Translations under genes and position numbers: made by a program
Shown here: positions 1 through 12,429 of the stretch, piece after piece
Numbering within the stretch: position 1 is the stretch's first letter
Layout: every line of letters starts with the position of its first letter
NCBI GenBank assembly: GCA_030490835.1
Contig: CM059974.1
Coordinates: 8,067,501-8,131,500, forward strand
Reading direction: 5' to 3'
DNA: 64,000 bases
Origin: Annona cherimola
Taxonomy: Eukaryota > Streptophyta > Magnoliopsida > Magnoliales > Annonaceae
The notes under the pieces: generated by a model
Told to the model about the DNA's origin: nothing
The model's database searches: none
What the model saw: the letters and a program-made list of their open reading frames with translations, nothing else

Positions 1-170
1 GAGTGTCAAAACAAATAAATAAATAAAATAATTTACTGATCAGCAATAAAATAAATTTAAATAAATGTGGCATGTTGGGTGATAAAAGAAAATGAAAGAA
101 AATGTATACTATGAACTACGTAGCATTAAAATAGATAGAATATTAATTATTAGAGAAAACTTAATATTGT

Positions 171-482
171 GCACTTAAGTGCAAAAACTCATTTTTTATT
201 TTTTAAAAATTATACAATTATTTATCTAAGTATATTTAACAGACTATTAAATTTTATCATTTGGAGATTTGTAAATATTTTTCAATTTAAAAACAACTAA
301 AATGCTCCTTTTAAAAAAAAGTCAAAAAATATATACAAATCTTCAAAAATGATAAAACTTAATACACATGTTAAATAGACTTAGATTAAAAGTTTTATAA
401 AAAATTTCAAAAAAAATAATCAGTTAAATGTATTTATGTTGACCAAAGTTAAATGCACCCGAGTGCATGTAATCATTTACCT
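171..482. mobile_element. Mutator-type MITE-like foldback element (decayed)
   Basis: The ends are imperfect inverted copies built on gtgcac/tgcacccgagtgca. The AT-rich core has the family sequence seen also at 9012, 14357, 28245, 45650 and 58864 (a stretch like ctaagtatatttaac plus its inverted counterpart). No clean TSD is visible here. The duplicate copy is at about 60675-60986. Confidence 0.5.
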
Positions 483-2797
483 TGATGCACATATAACTGG
501 CAATACTGACGATAGAATCGTTATGGTATGAATATTTCAAAATCATACCTTGGTGAATTGAATTTTCCTTAAATTTGAAAGTATCCAATAACGCACGAAA
601 AATACAAAATACATTGATGCTGACTACTGATCAATAATTTTGACTTTTGCAAAACTTTATCCATTTGTCCATCTGAGTGAATGGGTTGCTGCATGCCGCT
701 TGAATAGGCAAAAATCGTATGTAGCCTCAAACTATAGAATAAGAGCTAATTAAATAAGTATAAATTTTTATTCATGTCACTGGCTATAGCATTAAATTCC
801 GATGATACTTTTTTACCAACAACGTTGTTTGGTTTGTTGTTTACATCCGGCGATACTGAAAGAAAGTTGTGGCAGACAATTGCATTTTATTTCGCCAAAT
901 ATAATGTATCGACTTGGATTTTTAATTCGACTCTCTGACTGGTCTTCACTTCTGGCATGGACATTCTGGGATGTTCACTTGGACTTTCCTCTTTCAAAAT
1001 CATAATATACATTTTTTATTACTGTATGTGTTTGTGAAGTAATAAATTTTTTGATAAAAAAATTTTATGTAAATTTTTTTTAAATAGAAGAAAATGATGT
1101 AGAAGTAATGATAAAAGGTAAATAAAATGAAGTTAAAATATACAGATTAGATGTATGGAAAGTCATGTAAAAATAATGAAAAATACGATAGTGATTTGGA
1201 AACATTAGATAATAGTAAGTTGAAAGCTTCCATGTAAAGCTTGTTTCTAATGCCATATCCTTCAGTAAGTACAAACAAGAAAAAATATTGGTCACCCCAT
1301 GGGAGTGGATGCAATGAAAAACTTCCCCCAAGTAGCAAAAGGCTATCCTGCCAATAGGTTGGCTATTTGGGGATGAAATATAGATCTTGTTGCTGAGCAG
1401 TAGCAAAAAAGATGGGTACAATCTTTTACATCATCGTCGTATAGTGAGCATATTGTTGGGGTGGGAATTCCTCTTTTTGAAAGATTTATTCAAGGTAGCA
1501 AAGAATCCATGACCAATCTCCATCCATTGATTTGCTGTGCCGATATTCGGTCAACATGTATGACACTTACGAGCAAATCCAAACAAACATGAATTAGGCT
1601 ATCATATATTGCGTGTGTGAGTGCGTGCATTTTTTTTTATTTTTTTGTTTTTGAAAGTAGACTATCATACACGACAAAAGATCAATTTAGCCAGAATAAA
1701 AAACGTATATTTTTTTTAATTTTTATGTACATGTTAAATTAGGTGTATTTAATCTATAAATTAAATTTGATCATTTTTAGATGTTTTAAGTATTGTTTAT
1801 TTTTAAACACCACGACAGAAAATTATAATATGTTTAAAAATAAAAAATTACTTAAAATATCAGATATTCCGATATCAGATGGTGGACTTTGAACACGGAC
1901 CATCGAACTGTGTATAGATGACACTAGTTTTTTAATTTTATTACTCCTCTTATTATCACTTTTGGGTTGATCCCCCTTGATTGGCCTCATTGCATGCCTT
2001 GGACAGGTCGCAGCCCGAGGCACCGAAGTAAACTAGCACCAGTTGTTTGGCAAACCTCAGTTTGTCATTGGATGCATTTTTTGACTTATCCCACCGCACA
2101 CAGAAAAAGTTGCTCCTCTTCAATGGCAGGGAAGTACACTACACTAATTATTCTCAATGTAGCTCTGGAAATAATAGCAGCTAGACCATATGCTGGGATA
2201 GCAGCTTAATTATCGTGCATGAACCTATTTTTAATCATGGGGAATAATTAAATATAGCCGGCTGAATGGATGCTTATTTTTATTTAAAAAATATTTTCTC
2301 AGCATGTAAACCATTTATAATGTTTATCCACTTATTTATTACATTCCAACAAATTATATGTATGGAAAACTTTTATGTATTTAATATACTGTAAATTTTT
2401 TAGTAATTATGTAGTTACTTTTAAATGATGCTAATTGCTTACAAATTAGTTTCAATAAAAGTATTTTTTGTAATACGATCAAATAAATAGTGTTAAACAA
2501 AATGAGTTAGATTCGAAAAAAATTATAATAGAAAATTCAGCAGCTGCATGGGTGGCTGTAGCAAAACAGTGCACTTTTATCATTGAATTTTCATTATGCC
2601 TTGGATTCTTGTAGCCTTTATATAAAACTGATCAAGATGAGTAATTTATCTTATAACTTCGCCTTGCATAAATCACTGAATCAGAGTCTTAAGATATGTT
2701 TAATAAGTAATAAAACTTTTTAGATAACAAATTTTTTTTGTATAAGTTTTTAAAATAATAGAAAATGATAAGATAAGATAGTAATAATAATGATAAA

Positions 2798-2824
2798 TAA
2801 ATTAAATTAAATTAAATTAAAATA
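2798..2824. repeat. AATTA microsatellite, polymorphic between repeat copies
   Basis: There are four tandem AATTA units here and five at the equivalent place near 63307-63337. It is one of the few length differences between the two copies of the 3.5 kb repeat. Confidence 0.85.
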
Positions 2825-3399
2825 TACCGGTTAGTTGTAGGAGTAATTATGTAAAAATTGTTGAAAGTATTGCAATTTGTATAACAATATATGAAAAATA
2901 GTTAAAAAATAAAGTTTGTGTGAAAAGGAAAAGTAAAAAATTTTAGATAAAATTTTTTGAAAAGTTAAGGCTGAAAGAAATACACGCGTGAAGACATACC
3001 ATTGACCGGCATTGTGGACGTCTGGACGATTGTACCCATTGTCCCGTGGGAATCGATTTATGAAGTATCACATCTGTCTACTTAGAAGTAGTAAAGGAAG
3101 AACCAATAAACAATAACAAAAGCCAGCGCGACAGAACTTGTCTCCTACCCTTATGAAATGTAATTATTGCGATCGAGCCAAATGGGAGGACACCAAAAAT
3201 GAGTGGTCCAAAATTCTAAACCGAGCCTTCCTTCCTTTCGTTCGCCCAATGTCATATTCCTCCGTGCCATTCTCGATGATCGCGTAATTGAATGAGAAGG
3301 GATAGGATTGGTATAAGAATGTTTGTATATGCTTCTCGAATCCCAGCAAATTTTTACCCTCTGTGCTCCACCGATTCTATTTACTATTATTTATTTAGT

Positions 3400-3790
3400 T
3401 AGGTTACCAAAATTTACTAAATTAATTATGTTTATAGGTTATATTTACTTATAAATATATAAGTTATGAAAAATGTTTAGATTCTTCTTCATATCCATTA
3501 GAATGTAATAAGAAATTATACAATCATTTAATAATAATATTTTAGATAGTTTAGATATTACAAATGCGACTTCAAAATTAAAATTTAAAAAATAATATGT
3601 TAATCTAATATATTTATACATGGAGTCCATGTAAAAAAAATACTATATAAATAATAACATTTCAATAAAAATATAAATAATATTAAATACAACAATCCAA
3701 AAAAATTTGTCATCTATCGTGAAGATAGAAAAATAAATCAGATTATATAGAAAAAAGATTTCATTCTGCACATCTCTTTTTGCATATTCA
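3400..3790. mobile_element. AT-rich repeat, family also at 21040, 37390 and 52855
   Basis: It shares an ordered set of short blocks with the other three members: a taatattttaga-like block, a tagatgtt/tagatatt block, and a terminal aataaatattaaatacaa-like block. The terminal repeat found at 37390 cannot be seen cleanly here, so the ends are approximate. No coding content. Confidence 0.45.
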
Positions 3791-3899
3791 TTTCTCCCGG
3801 ATTCACAAAGGCTGCAGGCACACTCTCTTTTTTTAATCAAAAGAAAAGCCACATTCCTTCAAATCCGTCCAGGTTCATTCTTGTGTCCGCAACACGACA

Positions 3900-4125
3900 G
3901 GTTATAACATATGAATGCATACAAAACAAATTAATACCGTATATTTTTACTATAATATATAAATATATAAATGCATACATAACAAATTAGTATGGTATGT
4001 TCATGCTATGATTTATAAGTACACATCATAAAAGTTGTTATGATATATTCACACTATAACATATAAAACCATATATAACAAATTCACGTGGTATATTCGT
4101 GTTATAACATATGAAGATATGCACA
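3900..4125. repeat. Degenerate tandem array, about 50-56 bp period, four units
   Basis: The motif acaaatt followed by a ggtatattc-like stretch and ataacatat recurs near 3925, 3981, 4030 and 4077 with substitutions and small indels. The units are too diverged for a recent expansion. Inferred to be an old minisatellite; no gene overlaps it. Confidence 0.6.
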
Positions 4126-5250
4126 AATGTTGCACTCGTATTTGCTGGCCTGGGGACTGAACAAGCTTGACCTGAGAGGTCAGCACTTGGCATTGTGTTG
4201 ATCTTCGTAATAGTCCATGTCATGCTACCCACCAAACACCAGATACGTTATCCTTTTGCCACCTGTGCAATGGATGAATGAATACATTTTGCAAGCAAAA
4301 CTCTTTGAAAATTCCTGTTGCTCTAATTTTATTGTGGACCCACTTATATATCAATTATTCAATGTAATTAGGCGATAAACCACTCAGTGCTGCTTTGATT
4401 CCAAGGCTTAAAAAATAGAAATCATCCAGTTGTCCTATTCCCACGGATCCGGTTTTATTTTCCTCCCCGAGCTGTCACCAAGCAAGAATTCCTATTTTCG
4501 CCGCAATTTCGTGGACTCCACTTCTCCAATATTGCTTGCGTGACAAGCAAACGTGAAGCCAGAGCACCAAACAGCGGCGCCAGCGCATACGTATATCCGT
4601 ATATATTACCGTCGTCTCGCGTAGAAGATTGGACAGTGTACAGGCGGCTGGACGAAGCCCTGCGGGGGTGCTACAGGTCTCAGCCTCGGGCCATTTGCAC
4701 CGTCGGATCCGAAGGATAGCCAGCCGGGACACACAGCCACAGCCTACGGGAGAATACTGGGCCGCGATTTTCGCATTCCATGGGGGATGGGAAGAAATCT
4801 GCAAGGTGCTCCGCGGGATATTCTTAACACATGCACCTCCTCTAATGCCAACTGTCCAACGGTCAGAATGGGTCCACGCGGATTAAATAGAAGCCATAGT
4901 CCGGGGGTGCAGTTGTGCAAAGCCTGCCCAAGCGTCCATACACGATCCTGTGATGTCTGTTGGGGACGTGGACTTGCTAGGCTTCTTGCATCATCCTCCT
5001 GCGACAGGAAGAGAACTTTTCTATTCCGCTCCGTAAATTCGATGGATCTCGCCGCTGGTCCACCACTTCGCCATTGCCTTCACTTCACGTTCGGCTCAGA
5101 AAGTACCATAAACTCGGCAGTTTTCACATATTGGCATACTAACAATAAATGAAAAGGATGGATAAAATGTTGAGAAAATTTAACGAGGCATGATCTTATT
5201 TGTTAATTTTTTTCTAGGAATGATCTCAGTAGCCTGTCCACCTTAAAAGA
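4126..5250. other. Unassigned intergenic stretch with a GC-richer island (about 4440-5110)
   Basis: Base composition rises well above the surrounding AT-rich DNA between about 4440 and 5110. Open frames on both strands (4475-4804 minus, 4629-4886 and 4787-5152 plus) overlap one another, show no domain I recognise, and lack supporting splice signals. It could be a promoter-like CpG-rich patch or the remnant of a gene end. I make no functional call. Confidence 0.3.
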
Positions 5251-5254
5251 CTAA

Positions 5255-5543
5255 GGGTGTGTTTGTTTAGGGCCAAAACTTGTCAATTAAAACTTTTCAA
5301 TACAAAACTTTTCTCTTCATAACTACTCTATTTTTTAATTATTTTTTCACATTTTTCTATACAAACTACCCTACTTTTCAATCATTTCTACACAACTACC
5401 CATACAACTAACCTATCTATTTTAACTTTATTCTCTTTACTCCTCATCATTACCCCTATTATATCACATCATTTTCTATCAATTTGACAACTTCTACCTC
5501 TAAAACTTTTCATCAAAAGTTTTACCTCCAACCAAACACACCC
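5255..5543. mobile_element. Tourist-type (PIF/Harbinger) MITE, 289 bp
   Basis: The terminal inverted repeats are GGGTGTGTTTGTTT on the left and the complement, ending AAACACACCC, on the right. The element is flanked by TAA at 5252-5254 and 5544-5546, the three-base TWA target duplication of PIF/Harbinger elements. The interior is pyrimidine-rich on the plus strand and noncoding. It is closely related to the copies at 40781 and 51859. Confidence 0.9.
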
Positions 5544-5546
5544 TAA

Positions 5547-8500
5547 TTTAAAACATTTTTTTGCTTATTTTCTTTATATAAATATTTATCTGAATTTATT
5601 TAACATACAAACTAATTTTTACTATTTTTTGGACATATGTATATATTTTTTAATCATAGATGTTTAAAATTTTCAAAAAATACACGTATTCAAAAAATGA
5701 TAAAAATTAGTTTACATGTTAAACACACTTAGATAAACATGTATACGAAGAAAAAAATAAAAATATATTTTAAATGAATTTTTTAAGATGAACTAAGCGA
5801 GCCGTTTACTTAGTCCAAACTAATAAAATTACTTCTCTTTTTTCCGCCTTTTATTTCATAAACAAATTAATTTGGATTTTTTTTTAAATGAAATATTATC
5901 ATTTTCGAAGAAACGTATATATTTTTTGAATTTTTTTGATAAACCGTAACATATTATACTGAAGGTCCAGAAAGGTCTAAAAATAGATGATTTATAATTT
6001 CTCTTGGAGAATTTCTCCTCATTCCTGAAATTTTGCCTTCATGTTCACTGCTAAAGTTGGCAGCTCGTGACTAACTTCATTATCTTGACGAAACACATGG
6101 AGAAATCTTGTGGATTGGGTTTTGCTTTTTAAGATTTTCAGCTCTTGAATCGGAACACCTATAGTGGACAAAACAGGATGTGCAATGCACATATTTTTAG
6201 AGATGCATATATTTTTTTTTTGGATTTTTAAGTATAAAGGTATTTTGTCTATTTTTAATGGTTAAAATTACTAAGATAACTTTGTATTTAAACTTCTAAA
6301 ACAGATATATGCAAATCTAAAGAAAGGTAAAACTTATTTATATATGAAATATACCTGAATTAACGAGCTCAAGAAAATCATTACTTAACTTGAACTAACA
6401 AAATCATGCCTCGAATTTAATTACCGTGCAGAAAATAATCCGTTATCTTGAACTTTGAGACCAACGGCTCAGACGTTTCAACCGCGTAACTGATTCAGCA
6501 ATGCGTATGTCCGAGAGGGAAGAGCGGCGGAGGGAGTTTATTGAAATATGTTTGGCGTTTGTTTGGCTTTTTTTTTTTTTTTTTCCCTTCCTGATCCTTT
6601 TTGTTTGGCTTTTTTAGTGGCGGTAATGATTAGAAGGTTAATAAAGAAATAAGGGCCGTTTACTGGACGGACGGTTTACAGCTGGCAGAATCTTAGAACT
6701 GGAATCAAGATCTATTATTTTGAGGAATTGGCATCTGCACCCCGACCTTTTTCTTCCGGTGCATTTTCTTTTGAAAATTTGAACAAATTCGTGCAATAAA
6801 AAGCGAAGGAAGTCGAGCAAAGCACTTTAGAATTTTTCAACATCTTTATTTATTTCTTGGGGGCCGATTAAAGCATATGATGAGAGGCATGGATTGGATA
6901 GCCTTTGTGTGATGGTCGGTCCGATTGAAAAGGGCCATGACGGCTGCTGTCGAGCTCGGCTGAAACGGCACCACGGTTAGTCTGGCTTGAGTTTTATTAA
7001 AAAAAGGTCCCACTTGAAAAGGGAAGATCAGGGTCGTTCATCTGATGGGCGGATGACAGATAAGGCCAGCATCGAAACTCGATTTTCAGCTGTGGCCTGT
7101 AGGTGGTCCACCTCTTATGAATCATTGGGCTAGTTGTTTATTTATAAATGGGGTGTTTAGAATATTGGATGATGAGAGTTTGGTATTCGTCCAGGCTGTT
7201 TTAAGGGGACGTTGTTATTAAAGCAGGAGTGGGGCCGTCGTGATTTCTTCATCGGCATGCACTCCACCTTCTCATCTTGCCCGCCCATCATTATAAAAGA
7301 AACGGTTGGAAACGAGAAATAAATACTCAAGTCGGGATTTTGACGTGGGCAAATGACTCCAACATTGATTACATCTGCCAAGAGAGATAATTGAAAATGG
7401 AACAAAATGAGGTAAATTTTACGTCATATTGATGTGGGCTTGTTCAAATCTAAACAAGCAAAATACGCATTTAATCCAAATTAAGAAGAAACGATCGAAT
7501 ACACGCGTAAGGGGATTTAACACCTAGTATATTCTATTAAAAAAAATGTGAATATAGATGATATATATATTTTTAAAGTATAAAAGACCGCTAATGGCCC
7601 ACCCCTCAGGGCCAAGCCACTATTTTTGCACGGGGAGAGAGTGGAACTGCGGAACCCTAGAATGTTTCATTATAATGAAGATCATTATAAAGAAATCAAT
7701 AATACATGTGGGTGGTTCCCTCCATCATATGAATGGAGATTCAGTATAAGTGATGACATATTCAGCTAAACAATGTGCTATAAAATTTCCTTCTCCAAGG
7801 ATATGAGAGGGAGAGAAAAAATGGAATATAGCAGCTCGCTACTTAATTTTTTCCACCCAATGTCCTGTCATTTAGGAAAAATAATATAAAAATGTATTTT
7901 TATAAAAATTCTCTTTATTCTATAATTCTATCTGAACTAAAAGTGTCAACTAATCGGGTTGGACAGATTAGAACATAATCCTAAACTTAACCTATTTAAA
8001 AATCTCAATTCTAATCAGTTTATTGATCTATTTAAAAATTTCTCAACTTAACCTATTTAATAAATGAGTTGGTAAGTTGTTAACAAGTTAAGTGAGACTA
8101 CACAACAAGTAAGCGCGTAAATAGAGTCGGTTTCAACCTGAACCCGACTACCCCAACTTAATTTATTATAAGGTTAAGTTAGTTATTTTGAAAAAAATAG
8201 ATTATATAACCTAATTTGAATCGACTCGATTTCAAAAGTGAGTTAGTTTATGTTAAATGATTGTCAATCCAACCTAACTCGGTTTCATATATTAGTATAC
8301 AATATAAAAAATCTTACTTTAGCACATAATGCATAGGCATTGACTAGAAATTATTGATTTGAAATAAGATTAGTTAGCAATCGTATCATTATATAAGTCA
8401 TAAATCGGAAAGTATTACTAGAAAAATAATTAATTTTTATTCTTTCATATAAATTTATATTTTATAATAGATTTAATTAAGAATTTTTTTAAAAAAATAT

Positions 8501-9002
8501 TATACATTTATTAACCCAATTTTAACTTGAACGGAACTGATTTATATAAGGTAGAAATAGGATCAAGTTATAGTGTAAAAAATAAGATTGAAAATAGAGT
8601 TGGATCGAGATTTTATGGATAAAGAGGGAAGTAGTTTATTAGTTGCATAGAAAAGACAAAGGAGATGGAGAGAAGAAGTCAAAATGGAAAATCAATTTAA
8701 GATTTAAGATAACATTTACATATCATTTCTTATTGCTTTGTAAATGGGTTGACAAATTGGAGGAGTTGGACGAGTTAAATAAGTTACTAAACGAGTTGAA
8801 ATCTTAATCTTTATTCGTTTATTCATTTAAATAGTTGAACGAGTTGCCGAATTATAAATATTTATTCAAAAATCTTACCTAAACTCATTTACAAATAGGG
8901 TGAATGAGTTGATGAAGTAACTATGACCATTAACACCTTATAATCCGTATACTCTCTTAGCTTCTTAACCCTCAATATAAGATGTTATATCATCTTTTAT
9001 GG
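5547..9002. other. AT-rich intergenic DNA with decayed repeats, no gene seen
   Basis: About 5550-5815 and 6175-6420 carry decayed foldback sequence of the Mutator-type family (core like ttaaacacacttaga). A poly-T run lies near 6571. The stretch 6880-7940 is less AT-rich but has only short, overlapping open frames without recognisable domains. The last kilobase is covered by the hAT-like entry. Confidence 0.4.
7944..8936. mobile_element. hAT-like non-autonomous element(s), possibly nested
   Basis: The sequence about 8110-8630 matches 32410-33060 over most of its length, for example the block around cacataatgcata followed by tataagtcataaat. Both carry repeated aaccc/gggtt motifs near their ends, as the hAT elements at 18554 and 46218 do. 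The outer ends (AAGTGTCAAC and its near complement at 8936) suggest a longer element holding the inner one. No clean 8-bp duplication was found, so the class is tentative. Confidence 0.4.
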
Positions 9003-9011
9003 TAAGTTGCA

Positions 9012-9337
9012 GCATGATGAGTTCATGCATTCGGGTGCATTTAAATATTTGTGCACTCAGGTGAAAATATCCATTTTTATTTTCTTTGAAATTTTTTTAC
9101 ACAATTGTCGATTTAAGTGTATTTAACATATGTATCAATTTTTACCATTTTTGGATTTAAACTGATTTTAAAAAATAAAAAATATCTAAAAATTTCCACG
9201 AATGGTAAAAATTGATGCATATGCCAAATATACTTAGATTAATAATAGCTTAAAAATTTTCAAAAAAATGAAAAAATAAGTTAAATATACCCGAGTGTGC
9301 TGAAGCTAAATGCATCCGGATGCATGAAATCAAGTCC
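9012..9337. mobile_element. Mutator-type MITE with 9-bp TSD
   Basis: The ends are inverted: a left GTTCATGCATTCGGGTGC pairs with the complement of the right tgcatccggatgcatgaa. Flanking nine-mers are TAAGTTGCA (9003-9011) and TAAATTACA (9338-9346), which differ by two transitions. Nine-base duplications are typical of Mutator-like elements. AT-rich noncoding core shared with 14357 and 58864. Confidence 0.72.
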
Positions 9338-9346
9338 TAAATTACA

Positions 9347-10140
9347 AGATAATTTTGTTGATTGAGCCTGCCCATAGCGACCAAAGAATTTATAGATACT
9401 TAGCTATTTTTATTGGAACTACTTACTTGGGTGATTCGATATTGATTATTATTATTCATAATTTGGCTGTTGATGATGAGATCATAGGAAAATAGAATTT
9501 AAGGACATTGATCATCTATGGAGAAAGGCAGGCATTAGACAAACAGACTTTTTGGCGTACTTGAGGAAAGAGACGAGATATTGTAAATTTGGTGGATCAC
9601 CAACCATGTTGTCAGCTCTTGAACTGGATGTCGTCGACTCCTTAGGATTAATGAAACATTAACTGCACGTTCATTTGATTTTTGTGTTGAAATTTCTCTT
9701 TTATCATATTAATCTTATTGTCCACTCGAAACATTTACAGGTTGTTCAAGCTAGTAATAGTTCATTGTCCTTTTATCTTTATAACTGACGCTTTATTATC
9801 ATACAGGTAATCTTTGTGGCAAAGCTCGGCTTAATTAAGAGTCTAGCCTTTGGGTTTTGAAAGCTTCTATTATTAATTAATGGTTGGGCTTTGGTTGGAG
9901 GCCACCCACCCATGACCCAGCTCCCAAAGCTACCAAAAGGCAAAAACACCCTTCTTGCTCTTTAATGCGTTCGGTTTCCGCCCAATCCTCTTTATTTCAT
10001 CAATTGGGCCTAATACTAAGGACCGCATTCTGTTTCACATTTTTGGACCGTCTAACCGTCTACGCATTTTTAGCACAAGCTGAGAGGTGGCTATTTCTAA
10101 TTTTGCTACCTATGTTCTGTACTTCAAGAACACCATGCAA
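9347..10140. other. Upstream intergenic region of the LEA gene
   Basis: No gene is recognised. The open frame at 9884-10261 has no known domain and overlaps the likely promoter of the downstream gene. Regulatory content close to the gene is given separately. Confidence 0.4.
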
Positions 10141-10141
10141 T

Positions 10142-10184
10142 GCCACGTCCAACCATACGTGGCAACGAAGAGACACGTGCCGAC
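10142..10184 (+). promoter_or_regulatory. ABRE/G-box plus DRE cluster upstream of the LEA gene
   Basis: Three ACGT-core elements sit within 40 bp: GCCACGTCC at 10142, ACGTGGC at 10157 and CACGTG at 10174-10179. The last abuts GCCGAC (10179-10184), a match to the DRE/CRT core RCCGAC. ABREs are bound by bZIP factors of the ABA pathway, and DREs by DREB/CBF factors. The cluster lies about 160 bp before the ATG. The motifs are seen; inducibility by drought, cold or ABA is inferred. Confidence 0.65.
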
Positions 10185-10340
10185 TCCGGAAAAGGCCAAC
10201 CATCAGCGGACCGCATGCAGAATCGGTTCAAAAGCTTTACCGAAATCAGAAGAACGTATGAGCCGAGCAGGGACCACTGCCACCGCCGCCAACTATCCCG
10301 CGAACCGCACAAAGAAGGTGGCAAGAGAGAAGAATAGAAG

Positions 10341-12388
10341 ATGATGAACGTTTTAGCTCTGGGACTTCTGGTATCGACTTTTGCGGCCGCAGGCATTTGG
10401 TCCCCAAACCCACACCAGGGTCACGAGAAGCACCCAAATAACGTGGTCCTCAAAGAAGGCCACCGCGTCATCGTGGTGGAGTACGAGAGGGAAGGCTTGC
10501 AGAAACCCACAGCCGATTCTTCCGCAGGAGCGGCTTCTCGGATGACTAAGAATCTTGAAAGTCCTCATGGGCTCTTTGAAGAAGCCAAGGAGAAGTTCAA
10601 AGAAGCGGCTGCCGATCTCCCCAACCTCGGCCAAGGCGTCTCCGGCCCCGTCGGCGGCGGCTCTAAGGAGAAGATATGCGATGCCTTCGGCAGGTGCAAA
10701 GAGAAATTTTCAGTCGTTTACAGCAAAGCAAAAGAGCTGCTGTCTGATGGAGTATCGAGAGCCGAAGGAGTGGGAAAAGAAGCTGTTGAAAACGTAAGGC
10801 ATGGCGGGGAGGCGGTGGTCGAAAAGGCCAAGGAAGGAATGAGAAGCGCAGCACATGGGGAAGAGGCTGTGGTGGAGAAGACAAAGGAAGCGGCAGAAAA
10901 TTTGGCTCGTGGTGGCGAGGATGTTGTAGAGAAGGCGAAGGAAACGGCAGGAAACGTAATTCATGGCGGAGAGAAGGCGATTGACAAGGCCAAAGAAGCT
11001 GCTGAAAATGTGTTTCATGGGGGAGAGAGGGTTGCGGAGAATGTGGCTGAAAAAGCAAAACATGGGGGAGAAAAGGTTGCTGAGACGTTGAAGAGTTTCA
11101 GGGAAGAAGCAGAACATGTTAAAGAGAGAGCTTTCGAGGAAGCAAAGGGCAAAGCTAAGCAACTGCAAGAAACCACAGAAAAAGCTTTGGAGAAGTCGAA
11201 GCATGATTTTGAGGAACCGAACGTGACAAGAGTCGGGCTTGCCAGGGACAGAGAGAGACGAAAGGTGATGGATGCAGCTGCAGCATACAGAGCAGTCACG
11301 TCTGCAATATTCTCCCCAGAAACGTCGAGGCTACTGATGTGGGTAGTTCACCTCCTTTCTTTTTCGATTACGTATGGGGTGTGTGTCTGGATAACGTTCG
11401 TATCCAGCTACATGCTGGGAAGGGTGCTGCCTAGGCAGCAATTTGCAGTGGTGCAGAGCAAGATCTACCCTGTTTATTTCATGGTGGTGGCATGTGGCAT
11501 TGGATTCTCTGTTCTTTCTTTCTTCTTTAGTCAAGAACATGGGCGCCGCCGTGGAGATGGTCTGGCCGAGACTTTGCTCTGCTATAATTTGCTGGCGTCA
11601 CTTGGGCTTGTGCTGGTTAATATGCTCTACTTGGAGCCTCGAGCAACCAAGGTGTGCATTCTTCCTTTCCTTACCCTTCCTTCCATATCTATTATGTATC
11701 TGTTTATTTCGCTGGTGTGTTCCTCATTTCAGAGCCTCTTTCATCCTTCGTATTTGAAGCGATGACCCTTTAGCTATCAAATATGAAATTTGAGAGTGGA
11801 ATACATGAAGTTATCAGAAACAATACCGTGCTTGGCTCTTTTTTCAGGCTTTTCATTATATAAAATTTGCCAGTACTTGTCCAAGAGGTGAAACAGGAAC
11901 AGAGGACTCTGATGGCTGAGTGGCTTGAATTAGTGTTTGCATCCAGATGTTCTTTGGAATCATGGTGGGTGATGCACACACGCACACCCATCCCATAAGC
12001 CCTTTATCTCTGTTTCTCGGCGTCATTTTAATCCTTTTGGCAGGTGATGTATGAACGGCTGAAACTGGAGAAGGAAGAAGGAAAAGGCAGAGATATTGAT
12101 GACACAGTGGCCGCCGCCGATCCCGGTGAAACAACTACAACAGCAAGGAAGATCAGTACTGGGTTTGCGGCGGGAAATGGAGGTGTGAACGCCACCACTT
12201 TCAGCGCCACCGCCACGGCAGCAGCGGGAAACACTGCCCAACGGGAAGCTGTGAAGCGCCGAGCAGTGGAACTGAGCAAGCGGTTGATGAAGCTCAACAC
12301 CAACTCTTCCTTCTTCAATGTCATGACTCTAATGAGCCTCACTTGGCACCTTGTCTACCTTGCTAAAATCTTCCATACAGCCTGTTGA
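10341..12388 (+). CDS. LEA-domain protein with C-terminal TMEM205-like (DUF4149) membrane domain
   Basis: Two exons, 10341-11651 and 12044-12388, joined at AAG|gtgtgc ... ttggcag|GTGATG in phase 0, encode 551 residues. Extending exon 1 past the donor would end at 11765 without the last membrane segment, so the spliced form is preferred. Residues 1-20 form a signal peptide (MMNVLALGLLVSTFAAAG). Residues about 145-287 are charged, alanine-rich LEA repeats of the pattern AxxxHGGExxxxKAKE. Hydrophobic segments lie at about 331-355, 374-397, 413-432 and 526-546. The junction EPRATK/VMYERLK fits the TMEM205 family, whose molecular role is unclear. The architecture matches Arabidopsis At1g72100-like proteins (from memory), with a longer LEA part here. 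Inferred role: membrane-anchored, extracytosolic or ER-lumenal desiccation protection. The two start Met codons are adjacent, and the signal peptide fits either. Confidence 0.92.
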
Positions 12389-12429
12389 GGTTCTAAATGG
12401 TTGTTAATTGCATGCTGTGAATACTGTAT

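Larger units (their letters stand above)
1..3490. repeat. Left copy of a long direct repeat (mate at 60505-64000)
   Basis: Base 1 aligns with base 60505, and the two sequences stay collinear to the end of the window with only scattered substitutions and a few small indels, by eye roughly one difference per hundred bases. Differences seen include c/t at 176, a one-unit change in an AATTA microsatellite near 2800, and changes in poly-T length. I recognise no gene in it. The short open frames at 802-1005, 1967-2209 and 3164-3349 recur in the mate but match no family I know. The true limits are unknown, because the left copy may start before the window and the right copy runs off its end. Confidence 0.93.

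Noticed and set aside
802..1005. Open frame conserved in both repeat copies (also 61307-61510)
   Set aside because: The conservation follows from the recent duplication. There is no known domain, no splice context, and the flanking DNA is equally conserved. The same holds for 1967-2209 and 3164-3349.
1..3490. The terminal 3.5 kb direct repeats as LTRs of one giant element
   Set aside because: They are 60 kb apart with several unrelated host genes between them, and no primer-binding site, polypurine tract or retroelement genes adjoin them.
4475..5152. Overlapping open frames in the GC-richer patch
   Set aside because: GC-rich DNA has few stop codons by chance. Frames overlap on both strands and none shows a family motif.
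10710..11204. 164-residue antisense open frame opposite the LEA gene
   Set aside because: It is a mirror of the repetitive LEA codons. Its composition is low-complexity and the sense strand has clear domains and splicing.
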